A stretch of DNA of 64,000 nt, from positions 256,254 through 320,253 of the forward strand of contig JALMQS010000722.1 in the NCBI GenBank assembly GCA_024734495.1, given 5' to 3'. This document shows positions 20,697 through 32,156 of the stretch, one piece after another. The notes beneath the pieces are model-generated. The model saw only the letters and a program-made list of their open reading frames with translations. It was not told the DNA's origin and ran no database searches. The position numbers and the translations under genes were made by a program. Each line of letters opens with the position of its first letter. Positions within the stretch are counted from its first letter, which is position 1. The DNA comes from Forficula auricularia (lineage: Eukaryota; Arthropoda; Insecta; Dermaptera; Forficulidae).

Positions 20697-22030
20697 AAAC
20701 AAAAAAGTTATCATCTGTTTGATGCAAATAAACATACACATATGGTAATATACTGGTGAGTTTTTATCTTAAGTCAGTCTTGTCTTAAAATGAAAAATCA
20801 AATAAAAGTTTATTTATATCAGGGGGAAACTAAACTACGCTATTGTTTGTCAACCTAGAACAAAGCTTTCAAGGGTATTTCGGGGTCATGTTCTGTTTTT
20901 TAAATGGAAACCTATATGTTTCTGTACATATTCTGAATCTACAAAAAAAAAACTGAACAATTTTATTAGAAATATTTTTTTGTACAACATCAAATAATAA
21001 AAAATATTAAATCAATTAGATCTCAAAAAATATTTTAATAATTATTCACAATCATTCAACTTAATTATCAAATAATAATTTTAATTATTAAATAAATATT
21101 TATTAAATCGAAAAGTCACAACAATGAAAATAAGTGTTTATAATGATCTTAAAACTTCAATACTACTCAGATTTAAGAGATTATTTTCTACTTAGATAAT
21201 AGAACTATTTAAAATTCTTGATTTTACAAAGTTTATTTCTCGTGTCAATCCAGTAGATTGTTATATTGTATTAATTACCATAATATAAATGGAGCATTTT
21301 TTGTTGAAGACAGAATTGAAATGGTCTTAATTTATGATGAAAGTGGAAGAAGTGTTATGGGGCTGCCATTGAAATGGATGCCGAGTTTTTCCTTATAGGA
21401 ATACACCCTCCCAAGCTTCATTTTATCGTGTTGTAAATATATTTAAAAAAAAAACAAGAAATGTAAAGGCTACGATGAAACTGAAACATGCCAAAATAAC
21501 GAAATTGAAACTTGAATTCATCCAGAAGAATTATTTTCTACTTAGGTGTGAATGTCTCAGAACAGTTTCGCAAAATTATTAAATGATTAATTATCATTAA
21601 ATTATTTACTTAATAATTAAATATTACATCATTATTATTTGTTAATTAAGTTGAATTATTGTTAAAAATAATTATTAGATTTTTTTTGAAATCTAATTGG
21701 TTTAATATTTTCTATTATTTGATGTCGTATAAAAAATAGTTCTAATAAAAAGTTGTCCGGTTTTTTTCTAGATTCAGAATATTTACAGAAACATATAGGT
21801 TTCTATTTAAAAACAGAACTTGAACTCGAAATACCTTTGAAAGCTTGTTCTAGTTCGACAAACAATAGAGTAGTTTACTTTCCCCCTGATATAAATAAAC
21901 TTTTATTTGAAACTTTTTTTCATATAATGCAATGTTTTTGAGTTATAAGACTGTCTCAAGATAAAAAAAACTCACCCGGTATATGTTTATGTTTGTTTGC
22001 ATCAAGCAGATGACAACCTCGTTGTTTATC
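20697..22030. mobile_element. DNA transposon with ~400-bp inverted repeats
   Basis: The left arm (20697-21120) and right arm (about 21610-22030) are inverted copies, with matched landmarks ATACACATATGG/CCGGTATATG, AACCTATATGTTTCTGTA/complement and AACAATAGCG/complement. The unique centre carries a transposase N-terminal remnant (21300-21470). The outermost bases belong to a sequence repeated at 27500, 27790 and 34650, so the exact terminus is uncertain. Confidence 0.65.
21300..21470 (+). pseudogene. Transposase helix-turn-helix remnant
   Basis: In one frame FVEDRIEMVLIYDESGRS, then after a frameshift GAAIEMDAEFFLIGIHPPK and LHFIVL. This resembles the N-terminal helix-turn-helix of Tc1/mariner-type proteins in insects, with the pattern E(R/K)(V/I)(D/E)MVLIYGE...A.....ER(F/Y)P.R.HP....F. 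It lies between the two long inverted repeats, where a transposase should be; the catalytic part is deleted. Confidence 0.5.
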
Positions 22031-22085
22031 TTCATAATTCAACAACTCTGCTACTCTCTACAAAACAGAATCTTTTCAATTAAAA
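21990..22085 (+). pseudogene. Small reverse-transcriptase-like fragment
   Basis: The frame reads HQADDNLVVYLHNSTTLLLS then TKQNLFN. (Y/Q)ADDN followed by hydrophobics resembles the YADD box and following helix of a non-LTR reverse transcriptase. Copies of this unit also lie at 27425-27510 (minus), 34650-34735, 27775-27810 and partly 20697 and 48605. It is far too short to be certain; it could be non-coding repeat. Confidence 0.25.
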
Positions 22086-22109
22086 AATTCATTGTTTCTT
22101 GGTGTCATT

Positions 22110-22430
22110 TTAATTATGTTGATCAACAAAGAAATCAATGTGAGCTGAAATATAACTAACTTTAGGTATACATTTCTTATCTAAACTTGATATTCAAATT
22201 AAATTAAATAATATAATAATTATATATGCAGATTTTTATAATTATGCTAATAACCTTGCCCTTTTCTTGGTATTTTATTATTAGCTTGGGCTAGTGAAGC
22301 CTAATGGGTATGCAACCAGCCATGTCAAAAAAAAGCTATGCCTGCCCTCAAGGCGTTCCGAACTTATCTGCAGAAAAAAAATGGTCCAATAATAAAATTG
22401 TTAGAACTTTTTTGTTAAGGGAGAATGGTG
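22110..22430. other. Spacer, nothing recognised
   Basis: AT-rich; no gene seen. Confidence 0.4.
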
Positions 22431-22434
22431 TAGG

Positions 22435-22610
22435 TTCTTGGTGAAACATTTTAAATAAAGTAATGAAAATTTTGTTAAATTTTAGAAACTTTTTAAAATT
22501 TAAAATATAAAATTATTTTTGTGAAACCTATCTAGTATTTTATATTTAAAATTTTAAAAAAAAATTTCTAAAAATATTCCAAATTTTCTTTACTTTATTG
22601 TTTGAACTTG
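22435..22610. repeat. Fold-back element, AT-rich arms
   Basis: TAAAGTAATGAAAATTTTG...AAATATAAAA is followed by its complement ending CTTTACTTTA. The flanks GGTGTAGG and GTGAAAC recall the ends of the 12826 and 54763 palindromes. No hammerhead-like core remains. Confidence 0.55.
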
Positions 22611-22904
22611 TTTAATTTGTGTCGGCGTTTCGTTTTTATTTCAATATTTTTCAGCTTTACCTATGAGTTTTATTGAAATTATTATTTCATTAAAATATAG
22701 TCTTATGTTCTAAAGGTGGATAACAATTATTTTGTATGAATAAATAAATAAATAAATTTTTTAAAATATTTTTAACGCTCTATTGGGTAAATAAATAAAT
22801 ATATTTTTTTAATATTTTAACCGAATTGTAAAAAAACAAATATATTTTTTATATTTTAATAGTGGGTCAACCATAGCTAACGCCGAAGTCATTTTTTACT
22901 TTAC

Positions 22905-23610
22905 CAGGGTATGGTCAAGTATTGTAATCGTGCATAAAAAAGTGATTTTTTTATTATATTTTTATTGAAATATCTCAAAAACGGCTGAAACTATTTTGAT
23001 AAAAAAATTGGGCTAAGCCATGGAATATCGGTCTACAAAAAAACTCTAATATGTGTACATCGAAAAATTTATATTTTTTGAGATAATAATTGTTTTGTCA
23101 AAATGTCTGTTAGTTTGTCTGTTAGTCTGTGCGTTACCAAATTTTTGACGAGCTAGCTCAAAAACTAATGTGAATATCAAAAACAAATTTCACACGTAGT
23201 TTTGGTGCATTGAGATTAAGAGCTGATTAGATTTTGGTGCATATCGATCCAACATTAAGGGGGGAGGGGGGTTAAAATTTAAAATTATAATATTTTCAAA
23301 CTAAAAAAAAAACAAGAAAAATGAAATATACTATAAAATCAACCTAAAATAACGATTTTTTTCCTGGAGACAAAATTAGGTTAGGAGGGTTAAAAATAAA
23401 AATCTAGGCCATTTGAGCAAACTTAACAAAATTTTTTATACATAATCAGTGGGCCCCTAGAACACTAAAAATACAAAAACAAACCCCTCAAAACGGGGGG
23501 CGGGGGAGGGGTCAACAAATTAAAATCTAGGCCCTTGTAACAAACTCAACCAGAAGTATATGGTAAAGTCAAGTGGATGGCGACATCAGAATGTGTCAAT
23601 TTATTTTTCA
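22905..23610. mobile_element. ~0.7-kb repeat family C, copy 1
   Basis: Starts near TTTACC-AGGGTATGGTCAAG and ends near GTATATGGTAAAGTCAAGTG then GTGTCAAT. Shared blocks with copies at 26508 and 39957 are ATCTCAAAAACGGCTGAAAC, GACGAGCTAGCTCAAAAAC and TTGGTGCATTGAGATTAAG. The outer words ACTTTACCATAC and GTATGGTAAAGT are inverted repeats, but similarity continues ~30 bp past the right one. One or more G-rich subrepeats lie before the right end. No coding sequence; superfamily unknown. Confidence 0.7.
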
Positions 23611-23739
23611 ATCTTATTGCAATAATTATGTTCAGTTCTTTATCTCTATTTTTCATAACCTACATCATTTGAAGTATGTGTTCAATCCATGGTTAGAAAT
23701 AAATTACTAATTTAAATACTATATCAAAGGTTTGTTCAA

Positions 23740-23772
23740 GTTCTTTATTAAAAAAAAAAAAAAAAAAAAAAT
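23740..23772 (+). repeat. Poly-A run
   Basis: About 23 A residues follow TTCTTTATT; possibly the tail of an unrecognised retroelement. Confidence 0.5.
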
Positions 23773-23875
23773 CAGAACATATCACCTTTGATGTAAGTAT
23801 AAAATTAATTAAAATTTTCTATTATAAACAAAATAATAATCTGATCTCTAAATAAATGAGAAAAATTAATTAATG

Positions 23876-23918
23876 AATAGTATCGTAAAATGGCTAATGC
23901 CGAGAAAGCAAAAAAAAA
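23876..23918 (+). mobile_element. SINE-A 3' tail fragment, plus strand
   Basis: TAGTATCGTAAAATGGCTAA, then TGCCGAGAAAGC and a poly-A run match the 3' end of SINE-A. It is the only plus-strand copy of that family here. Confidence 0.6.
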
Positions 23919-24189
23919 TGCAATAATAATACATTATAATTAAATTAAATATTTTTCGGGTCGGCCAGTAATGATGCAAATACAAAATTTTGATTAAAAT
24001 TTTCTATCAAATTTACAATTATAATAAAATTTATGTGTTTAATCAGAATAAAACTTCAAAGAATATTAAGATTAATTGAACCAAATTATCTTGCGGAATA
24101 AATTCAAGACAGTTATTTGTTCTGGTAAAATTTTTCAGTAATTTAATTTTTAATTTATAGAATTATTTATATTGTTTTTTGTAGTGACG

Positions 24190-24300
24190 GACGTATCAGG
24201 TTTGAGTCCAAACTAATCAAAACACTCAAACCTTGCTTATAACTTTCGGCCTATTTTAAGGCCTTAATCAGTGAAGCGGATTTAAAGTTTATACTTGAGG
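24190..24300 (-). mobile_element. Solo arm of a fold-back element
   Basis: A single minus-strand arm with core at 24244-24271 and flank TTATAAGCAAGGTTTGAG. No inverted partner was found nearby. CAAACCTTG and a second CTCAAAC nearby suggest internal rearrangement. Confidence 0.45.
24244..24271 (-). ncRNA. Hammerhead-like core with mutated first box
   Basis: Minus strand: CTGATTA (24265-24271; hammerhead CUGANGA would need G at the sixth base), perfect stem GGCC/GGCC with loop TTAAAATA, then GAAAG. Confidence 0.4.
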
Positions 24301-24570
24301 GGTGGCCTTGGCGTGCGGCGACTCGAGAAATTGTTCTAAAGAATCATTTGTCGACTCTTTAATAAAAGTCTTTAATAAACATTAATGAAAATAATAATAA
24401 CGACAACAAGGAAAAATTGAAGATACATCTCTTTCCCATACATGCTAAGGAATAACAATGGTTGCCTGCGTTGAAAGTTTTTACGACAACGAATATCGAA
24501 GATTAGTAATCATTTAGTATATTTAAAACAATTTAGTATTTCATATTAACAAAATTTTACTTTTACTATA

Positions 24571-24822
24571 CATTTATATATAAAACATACATACAATAAC
24601 TTGCAATACATTTGCGTACAATGAAACAGCGTTTACTACAACTTAACTTGTTCCTATCTGAGTGATTTTGTTGAGGATAGGGCGATGATAGGAGAAATAT
24701 GAAATGAAAGGAAGTGTTTCTGCGTAATGTGCCTAGAAAATGTCAAGTCAATGGTTGTTCCTTTTAACGTAGTAGAACGCAAATGTATTGCAAGTTATTG
24801 TATGTATATTTGTATATAAATA
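24571..24822. repeat. Fold-back element, ~48-bp arms
   Basis: CATACAATAACTTGCAATAC then ATTTGCGT (left) pairs with ACGCAAATGTATTGCAAGTT then ATTGTATG (right), around a ~155-bp loop. No coding sequence. Confidence 0.75.
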
Positions 24823-25011
24823 CGTATTATGTGTAAAGGTCACAGCAAATTTTGATAATATAATTCAGTCGAGATTCATTGTATAAATTAATGTTTTAAA
24901 TATAATTCTTTGTATAAATAAATGTTTTAAATTGTTACTCTTATTTCATCCTTCTTCCTACTATACGAATGAATATTCACATTAAAATTATTTTACCACT
25001 CAAAGTCGTTG

Positions 25012-25203
25012 TCACGTAAAACTTTCGCCCGTATACCATTTTACAGAGCAACCATTTTCGTTAGGACATAATGGACATAAAATATGATTTTTTTTAGATT
25101 TATTTATATCGACAACTTTATGAATATCTCTCAAATGTCTATTCTTTTCAGATTGCCTGCCAAATGTCTTAATGCATAATTCACAAATAATTTTAGCATC
25201 CAT
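25012..25203 (-). CDS. C2H2 zinc-finger reading frame
   Basis: A 63-codon frame starts at ATG (25203). Residues 8-29 read CELCIKTFGRQSEKNRHLRD then IH, a standard C-x2-C-x12-H-x4-H zinc finger. A second CPLC follows at about residue 43, with no matching histidines before the stop. The C-terminus (KWYTGESFT) looks unlike zinc-finger sequence, so the true exon may end earlier at a donor such as GTAAAATGG near 25040. It may be an exon of a host zinc-finger protein or part of a domesticated or repeated gene. The gene is not identified. Confidence 0.5.
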   Translation of the reverse strand: MDAKIICELCIKTFGRQSEKNRHLRDIHKVVDINKSKKNHILCPLCPNENGCSVKWYTGESFT

Positions 25204-25204
25204 G

Positions 25205-25684
25205 ATAGGAAAATATTAATATTTTTCTCAGAAAAAACTTTTTAATTTTGTAAGCCTAAAAAATAATAATAAATCATAATTTTATTTTAGGTGGACAGTA
25301 TTTAAATGTTTGAAATAATATAATTTTAAGCTTACCTTATATTAAATATGTTACTAAATCAATATATATTTTGGTACAATATTACAGTATGTTTTATGTT
25401 AAACTGTTTAAAGACATCTGATTGAGAACCGTTAATTTGAAAAACTGTCAAGCCAAATTCAAATATCTTGCATTTTTTTGAAAAGATGAATAAAGAACTC
25501 AATAATTTTTGGAATTACTGTCATTATAAAATACATATTAAAAAAGCTTTAGAAAAATAAAAGAAATAAATGAAATATAAATTAAATTTAAATCTATGGA
25601 AAATTGAAACTTGAAAAATTGATTTTTTTTTCAATGAATATAGATATCTTTTAAGGTTTAAAAAATAATTGTTGCTTTTATCTA

Positions 25685-25719
<35 letters not shown>

Positions 25720-26505
25720 GTATAATTAAGGCTAATAATTATAAAATAGAAGTTAGTTTCGATAAAGCAGGTTCATGTTCGAATCTGGCGGCTTAAGTGG
25801 CCCGCCCACTTCTTCTGATTGGATCGCACATTGGATCGCACGTGCGGAATTTCCTGTATCCTCCTCTCACTCGCTCTCATTGTGAGCGCATAACGTGAGC
25901 GGAGCGTAACGCATGATCTTGAAGTGTCACCCGGCAAACCAATTTATAAGACGTTGTCACGTCAAAAAAATTTTGAGGATATTTTGATATTTGGGAAAAT
26001 TTTAAAACTTAAGTATACCTACCATATGCTGTGGTATACAGAAAGACCAAAGAAGTAAGAGCCCTAAGAAAATAATAAAAGGAATAGTGAAAAACACTTG
26101 TCTGAGGCTCACCCCCCCAATCCACTTACATGCGCTAGTGGTGACGTCATGCGCGTGGATGCGCCCAGAGAAACTTCCTGCGGCTAGCCACTTGTGTAAA
26201 AGCCCCTGCTACCATACTAAATTTGATAAGCACATTTTAATTCAACAGCTCTCGGTATAAACAATTTTTTTGAGTTCGAGATAATACTGACTTCATAAAA
26301 TCGGCTTTTTTCTAAAGTGTAAGAAACTTTAACTATAGAGCATGGTTGGCTTGGGATATAAAAAACTACATGGAAAAACGAGCCGCCTCATCCTACCGAT
26401 TTTGACAAGAAGATGGTCATTAGTCCGGCCCACCGAGATTCTCCTGGAATTCCCTATGGCCAGGTCGAGCCTGCTATAAAATATTTGACAGTAGCTTCTA
26501 ACTTT
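25205..26505. other. Spacer with microsatellite and GC-rich patches
   Basis: Contains a TCTA/TA microsatellite (25685-25722), a GC-richer patch at 25795-25925 with a repeated TTGGATCGCAC, and another at 26105-26215 that includes the palindrome TGACGTCA. These patches may be unrecognised element ends. No gene seen. Confidence 0.35.
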
Positions 26506-26507
26506 TA

Positions 26508-27085
26508 CTTTACCATACAGGGTATGGTCAAGTATTGTAATCGTGCATGAAAAAAAGTGTTTTTTTCTTCTTTTTTCGAAATATCTCAAAAACGGCTGAA
26601 ACTATTTTGATAAAAAAACAAAACAATGGGATTTCGGTCTAAAAAAAAGCACCAATAAGTGAATATTGAAAAATTATATTTTCCGAGATAATAACTGTTT
26701 TGTCAAAATATCTGTTATTCTATTAGTCTGTTAGTCTGTGAGTTACCAAATTTTATGGACGAGCTAGCTCAAAAACTAGTATGAAAATCAAAATTTCACA
26801 CGTAGTTTTGGTGCATTGAGATTAAGAGCTGATTAGATTTTGGTACATATCGACCCAAAATTAAGGGGCGGGAGGGGGGTTAAAATTTAAAATTATAATA
26901 TTTTCAAACTAAAAATACAAGAAAAATGAAATATAGTATAAAATTAACCTAAAATAACGAAAATATTTTTTTTCTGGCTCCAAAATTAGGGGGGGGGGTC
27001 AAAAAAAATATAGGCCATTTGACCAAACTCAACCAGAAGTATATGATAAAGTCAAGTGGATGGCCACATCAGAACGTGTCAATTT
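26508..27085. mobile_element. ~0.7-kb repeat family C, copy 2
   Basis: Starts at ACTTTACCATACAGGGTATG and ends near GTATATGATAAAGTCAAGTG. It shares all landmark blocks with copies 1 and 3 but has only one G-rich subrepeat. The minus-strand open frame across its left end is not a gene. Confidence 0.75.
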
Positions 27086-27597
27086 TTTTGTTTCTTTAGG
27101 TCTAATTCACAAGTAGGCTTAATTCAAATTTTAAGTCTGGATATTGCGAAATATTCCTGTGCTTTCTCTTTATCTTTGAATGTCGATTAAATTAAACGTC
27201 TTAATTATTACAGTTATTTATAAGAAAAACGAAAGGAATAGCTTGAAACATTTTTGAGAGATTGAGTCTACAAACAAAATATTTGATGAAAGACTAGATC
27301 ACAGATAAAATGGAGTTCATGGATAGATTAAATTAAAAATGAGCATTAAATAAAAACAAAATGAAAGCATCTGGATGACCACACAAGAGGTGAATTCCTA
27401 TCATCAAAAGAACATCAGAAGCACTATAACCGAATGTATGTAATTGAAAAGTTTTTGTTTTGCCGAGAGTAGCAGAGTTGTTGATTCACAAAGAGAAACA
27501 ATGAGGTTGTCCTCTGCTTGAGTGCAAATAAACATACACACATATATATCGAGATGATATATCTGTATATATATTATTTGTTTGTTTGAGACTATAG

Positions 27598-27624
27598 TTT
27601 CGAAGACTTGGTCTTCATCATCAG
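27598..27624 (-). ncRNA. Hammerhead-like core, left arm
   Basis: Minus strand: CTGATGA (27618-27624), TGAAGAC/GTCTTC stem, GAAA, then CTATAGTCTC. Perfect mirror of the right arm. Confidence 0.6.
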
Positions 27625-27674
27625 TCATCATATGGATATTGACTCCATGAAAAATATTTATAATTGAAGAAAGA

Positions 27675-27705
27675 CTGATGATGAAGACCAAGTCTTCGAA
27701 ACTAT
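27675..27705 (+). ncRNA. Hammerhead-like core, right arm
   Basis: CTGATGA (27675-27681), stem GAAGAC (27683-27688), loop CAA, GTCTTC (27692-27697), GAAA (27698-27701), then CTATAGTCTC. This is among the best matches in the window to the canonical CUGAUGA-stem II-GAAA core. Confidence 0.65.
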
Positions 27706-27818
27706 AGTCTCAAAAAAATAAATAATATATATACAGATATATCATCTCGATATATATGTGTGTATGTTTATTTGCATCAAGCAAAGGACAACCTCTTTGT
27801 TTCTCTTTTCGAATGTAT

Positions 27819-28808
27819 GCGTCTCACGTTCAGAGCAAGTGGAGACATTGCAAGAAGGCAGACATAATATGGCATTATTATCCGGTACATTGTTACGCAG
27901 ATGACAGCACCCTACATTACGCCCCTTCTTCGCATAAAAACCGTGCAGGCATTGCCTCTTCAATTAATTTAGACTTATGCAAACTTAAAAACTGGGGATC
28001 CCAAAACTTAGTTAACTTCAATGCAGGGAAAACTCAGTGTTGCCTTATTTCTAGGCGCGTCGACAGAAACCTCCCAAACATATCATTCGACTCAAACTCA
28101 CTAGAATTCAGGGATAAAATGTCAATGCTAGGCGTAACTCTAGGGTCTGACCTTTCATGGAATGACCATATCTCAACCATTGCTAAAACTGCAGCGCGCA
28201 AGCTGGTCTCCTATTTAGGTCTAGGCGCTGTTATACTCCCAGTCAACTTCTTATACTGTATAAGGCTCAAATTCGTCCCTGCCTCGAATATGGCTCTCAT
28301 CTGTGGAGGGGTGCCTCCAAGAATTCTCTTGCTACACTGGATGCAATTCAGAAGCGAGCAATTAAACTAATAAGAGACCCGGCTCTAACCAACTCACTCG
28401 ACGCCCTGGCTCACCGAAGAACCGTTTCTGCCCTTTCCCTGTACTACAGATACTATCACGGTGTCTGCTGAAATCAATTATCCCCCCTAAAGCCCTCTTT
28501 ACGAGAAACACGCGGTTTTCAAACGCTCAGCACCCCTTCGCTGTCAAATTGGATAAAAGTCGAACAAGCGCTTTCGCCAACTCTTTTATCCCTATGACCT
28601 CCAGAGACTGGAACTCGCTCCCTGCAACTATCTTTAGTGCCACTTATAACCTTCAGCTATTTAAGACCCGTATCCAAAGATACCTTCGACCCCAGCCCAA
28701 CCCATAAAATTCTTTCTTCTTCTTTTCGCGATGGAGGGGCCAACCCAGGCCTTTAGGGGTTGCACCTTTTTGGTGTAACTCCTTCTCTCATCATTATCAT
28801 TAAAAAAA
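27819..28808 (+). pseudogene. Jockey/CR1-like LINE, RT palm to 3' end
   Basis: The frame 27885-28370 reads CYADDSTLHYA (catalytic YADD box), then NFNAGKTQCCLIS and LGVTLGSDLSWNDHI, the order of reverse-transcriptase motifs C, D and E in jockey/CR1-type non-LTR elements. Frameshifts follow (near 28285 and 28450), then AHRRTVSALSLYYRYYHGV, FANSFIPMTSRDWNSLP and a stop near 28707. The 3' region contains CCAACCCAGGCC and GGGTTGCACC and ends in A-rich sequence (28801-28808). It is 5'-truncated and not functional. A second copy lies on the minus strand at 32157-32850. Confidence 0.85.
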
Positions 28809-28810
28809 AT

Positions 28811-28930
28811 TATTAAGCGGTGTTGGTTTATAGTGAAACATATTAAGCACAGGAGTTTTTAAAAATTTAATTTTTTTAATTTCTATTTTTACTTGTGAAA
28901 CACCACTATAACCCTTTAAAAATTCCCGTT
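28811..28930. repeat. Deletion derivative of the 12826 fold-back
   Basis: Shares GCGGTGTTGGTTTATAGTG and CACTATAACC with 12826-13095 but lacks the central core. Confidence 0.65.
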
Positions 28931-28934
28931 TTAA

Positions 28935-30075
28935 ATGTTATGAGTCAATCATTGTCATAGGGTAATCAGTCCTAAGACTAGATTGATACAACTACTCGCA
29001 TCCATTTGACTCTATCCGATGCTAATTTTTTCATTTCTTTAAAAGTCACAAATTAATTCTATTTTCTTCATTGTGTGAAGAAAATGTTAAATATTCTAAA
29101 ATCTAAGTCTTTCCCTCTTCTTTTTCTTTCCTACCTCATCTTCAAAATATCCATCAGCAATCCCCCACAAAGGGTGTCCTAATACTCAATCATCTGAGTT
29201 TTTTCCCTTCCCCAAATCTTTCCTTAACGTTCTCTTTCTCTAATCCTATCGTATGACATTTAAATTAGGAAGAAAATAATTTTAAATTTATTCGAGACTA
29301 TAATTTATTTATATTTGAGAATTTTCTCAAATTTGCATTAGAGTATCTGTAAAACTCAATACAATATGATCATCTTTTATCTAAAATGAAAGTGTTAGTC
29401 AATATTGAGTTAAAAAATATTACTGTTTAATTTAATCTCTAATATCATTATCAACCCTTTCGTTCGAAAATTATTTATTTATAAAATATTATTTTCGAAA
29501 ATCGTATAATAAATGTTACCATTATTTATTCTTTAAAAATACAATTGATGAAAATGTCCATCTTTAATGTATATCTTTCTAAGCAATTTATCATCCCTTA
29601 TCATGTGCAATCAATACCCCTTCATCAACCAACAGACACAATAGACGCCGCTTGCAATTGATTCGTTTCTTTTGGCGCATTTACAAAGTAAATACATGTG
29701 GTAATTGAAAAAGGCGTAACATAAAAGCAATGCTTTTATAAAATTTTTTAAAGAAAACCGATTAGTACCTACATACATTTTTCAAAATGACAATTTATTT
29801 TTGAAACTTGAAAATCTCATAGTAATATTGTTTTAACAATTTTTCCATATTTTTACTCTAAGTACGTTTAAGAAAGAAAATTAAAAAAAAATAAAGAAAA
29901 AAAAACCGTTCAATTCGACTCTTTTCTCTCGAAGTTACGGTCATTAAAAAAAAATCTCGTGAACTGTTTTATAAAGAAAATTGAAAAAAATCTTTAAGGC
30001 TAGTCTCAACGTTTTTTTTTTTTTTAATCGGAAATGCAAAAGCAAAATGCTATACGATTTGGCTTGGAATGCCGG
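28935..30075. other. Unassigned AT-rich stretch
   Basis: No gene or repeat boundary recognised in about 1.1 kb. Confidence 0.4.
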
Positions 30076-30077
30076 GT

Positions 30078-30396
30078 TCTTACTAGTTAAAACGCGTTTC
30101 ACTGAATACCTTAGCTTAACTAGAATTTTCTGATGGAGGTTGAGTTTGGTTCAAAGGTCTAGAATCTTCATTTTTGACCTCCCTCCTCATTTTATGTGTT
30201 TATTTTCAAAATTTAGAAGCAAAGTTTATAGGATGTAATTTTTGACATTTTCCTTTAAAAATTTTTGAAAATAAACACCCAAAAATTAGGCGGAAGGTCA
30301 AAAATAAAGATTCTATTGAACCAAACTGAACCAACATCAGTAAATTCCAGTGTAGGTATTCAGTGAAACGCATTTCAACTAGTAAGAAGACGTTCT
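30078..30396. repeat. Fold-back element, ~145-bp arms
   Basis: GTTCTTACTAGTTAAAACGC then GTTTCACTGAATACC pairs with its complement ending CTAGTAAGAAGACGTTC. Inner arms pair over TCTAGAATCTTCATTTTTGA. No hammerhead-like core. Confidence 0.7.
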
Positions 30397-30718
30397 TACT
30401 AAAAACGGGTTTTTACTGCAACATATACCACCTTTACACCCCAAATTATCAATTTTACTTCACTTGGGGGCAATTTACCCCGGTTAGCCGACTACAGCAT
30501 TAAGATATATTCTTCAATTTTAAATCATAATAGTAGGTATATATAAAATCCTTCACGATTTTAAAGCAAGCAAAAGGTTCAAGGGAGGTAGCCAATACCG
30601 AATATCAAATTTATTTTGAGGATGATTTCAGAATTGCAATCCAGAGTTTTCACAAGAGCGACCCATATTTCAGTGGAACAAATATGTTTTGCCTCAAACA
30701 ATAGATGTATATTTTAAT

Positions 30719-30872
30719 CGAGGGGTGAACCTCGATTGGAATTAGGTGTACACCGTCTTTGGAATTATTTGGAATTCATTAGATAATTTATTGTATTCTA
30801 TTGTCTCTACTTGGAAATGAAAGTGGAAGTGGAAGTAGGTGTACACGATATTAGGTCGTGGTTCATCCCTCG
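30719..30872. mobile_element. Short hAT MITE, copy 1
   Basis: 154 bp with ends CGAGGGGTGAACC and GGTTCATCCCTCG and inner inverted GTGTACAC words, flanked by a perfect duplication ATTTTAAT (30711-30718 and 30873-30880). Copies 2 and 3 are at 51793 and 63659. Confidence 0.9.
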
Positions 30873-30928
30873 ATTTTAATAATATCACCAAGTGACTTAA
30901 GAGTTTAAGTTAAATCTATGGTCTACAA

Positions 30929-32082
30929 CAGGGGTGTCCAACCTTTTGGCTTACACGGGCCACATTTGAAGGAAAAACAAATGCCTCGGGCCGCATATAA
31001 AATTTACTAATTCCATTGATATTTGTTAATCAAAAAATTAAGCTAATAACGTAGAATAATGATATCCACCAAAACAAAAAACCCAAAAATATCATAGCAT
31101 TATAATCTTTAAGTTCTTTTCCTTCAGGATTTTGTTTTAAAATCATTTATCTACTTTTATTAGCAATCTGAAGTCTTTTAGAAATATATCGAGTTTAATT
31201 ATTTCTTAACATTTCCAAATTATTGAATTAATTGAATGTTCTCGCTATATACAATAACGAGTATCCAATTAGTCCAAGTGCAATAGACAAAAGGTCATTT
31301 CTAGACTAATAGAAATTAAGAAATTAACTTCTACTAGTCTAAAACAGGCCTGGACTAGTATTTGGAATCATTGCCTTCGCTGCACGTCTGAACTTGTATT
31401 TAAATCCTTGCCTTAGCTTCTATAAAGAAAGAGAGATCATTCTATCAGAGCACTTTTTAGTCATTTTTATAGATTAATATTTTTAATTACTCAAATAATA
31501 AATATTAAAAAAAATGGAAATATGAGATGAAAAATAATTTTCAATTATTCTAAACTTGGTTATTTTTGTCACCAATTTTGCTTTTAGTGAATTTTATTAT
31601 CGAAAATAGCTTTAGGCAGGTATATGTAAATTCATATACCTAAAAAGTGAATAATTATTGTGAGACCCAGTAGGAATATTTGTTTCTGGGTAGATAATAT
31701 TTATGAAATTTTAATAAAGAGATATAATTAAATATTTCTTTCTGTTCAATGCCTGATTGCAGTGTCATAAATTCAATCAGAAAATTTGAAGTTAAAATAT
31801 TTAAATCTAATACACATGGTTCAAAATATGCCAAAATTGTAATTATTTTTTCCGAAATCTCGATATATTTTTTAACATTGAAAATTGAAAATCTGCCTTT
31901 TATTCTTAAAAACCCTTTGGGGAGATTTTCTAATTTCTTCTTATTTTAGAAAAAAATATCGTTTAAATTGTATCAGATATCTATCTTTTCCCGTAACATA
32001 AAAATCTCAATGTTTGAAGAAAATTTATAATTTTGTCGAGCCACATTAAATGCTGTGCTGGGCCGCAGTTTGGACAGCCCTG
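30929..32082. mobile_element. hAT-type element, 1154 bp, intact ends
   Basis: The ends CAGGGGTGTCCAACCTTTTG and TTTGGACAGCCCTG are the classic hAT terminus, flanked by a perfect duplication GTCTACAA (30921-30928 and 32083-32090). It contains no transposase. It is related to the elements at 42410 and 55190 (inverted) and 3150. Confidence 0.9.
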
Positions 32083-32156
32083 GTCTACAATCTACTAAAA
32101 GATTCGATTACTGTTGATGGGTTTTTAGAGGAGATGAAACAGTCCTGGAAGGGTTG

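Larger units (their letters stand above)
27425..27815. mobile_element. Palindrome with 6-bp stem hammerhead-like cores
   Basis: The inner inverted repeat has arms 27506-27624 and 27675-27809, meeting in a ~50-bp loop. Arms contain GAGACTATAGTTTC, ATATATCATCTCGATATATA and the unit AACAATGAGGTTGTCCTCTG (left) with its complement. Left of the arm, 27425-27505 carries the reverse-transcriptase-like unit seen at 22000. The 95-codon minus-strand frame is produced by the palindrome. Confidence 0.8.

Noticed and set aside
26130..26160. CRE-type regulatory site TGACGTCA
   Set aside because: A single 8-bp palindrome with no gene nearby is expected by chance.
27404..27691. 95-codon minus-strand frame
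   Set aside because: Runs through the hammerhead-like palindrome and flanking repeat; composition and position indicate a by-product.
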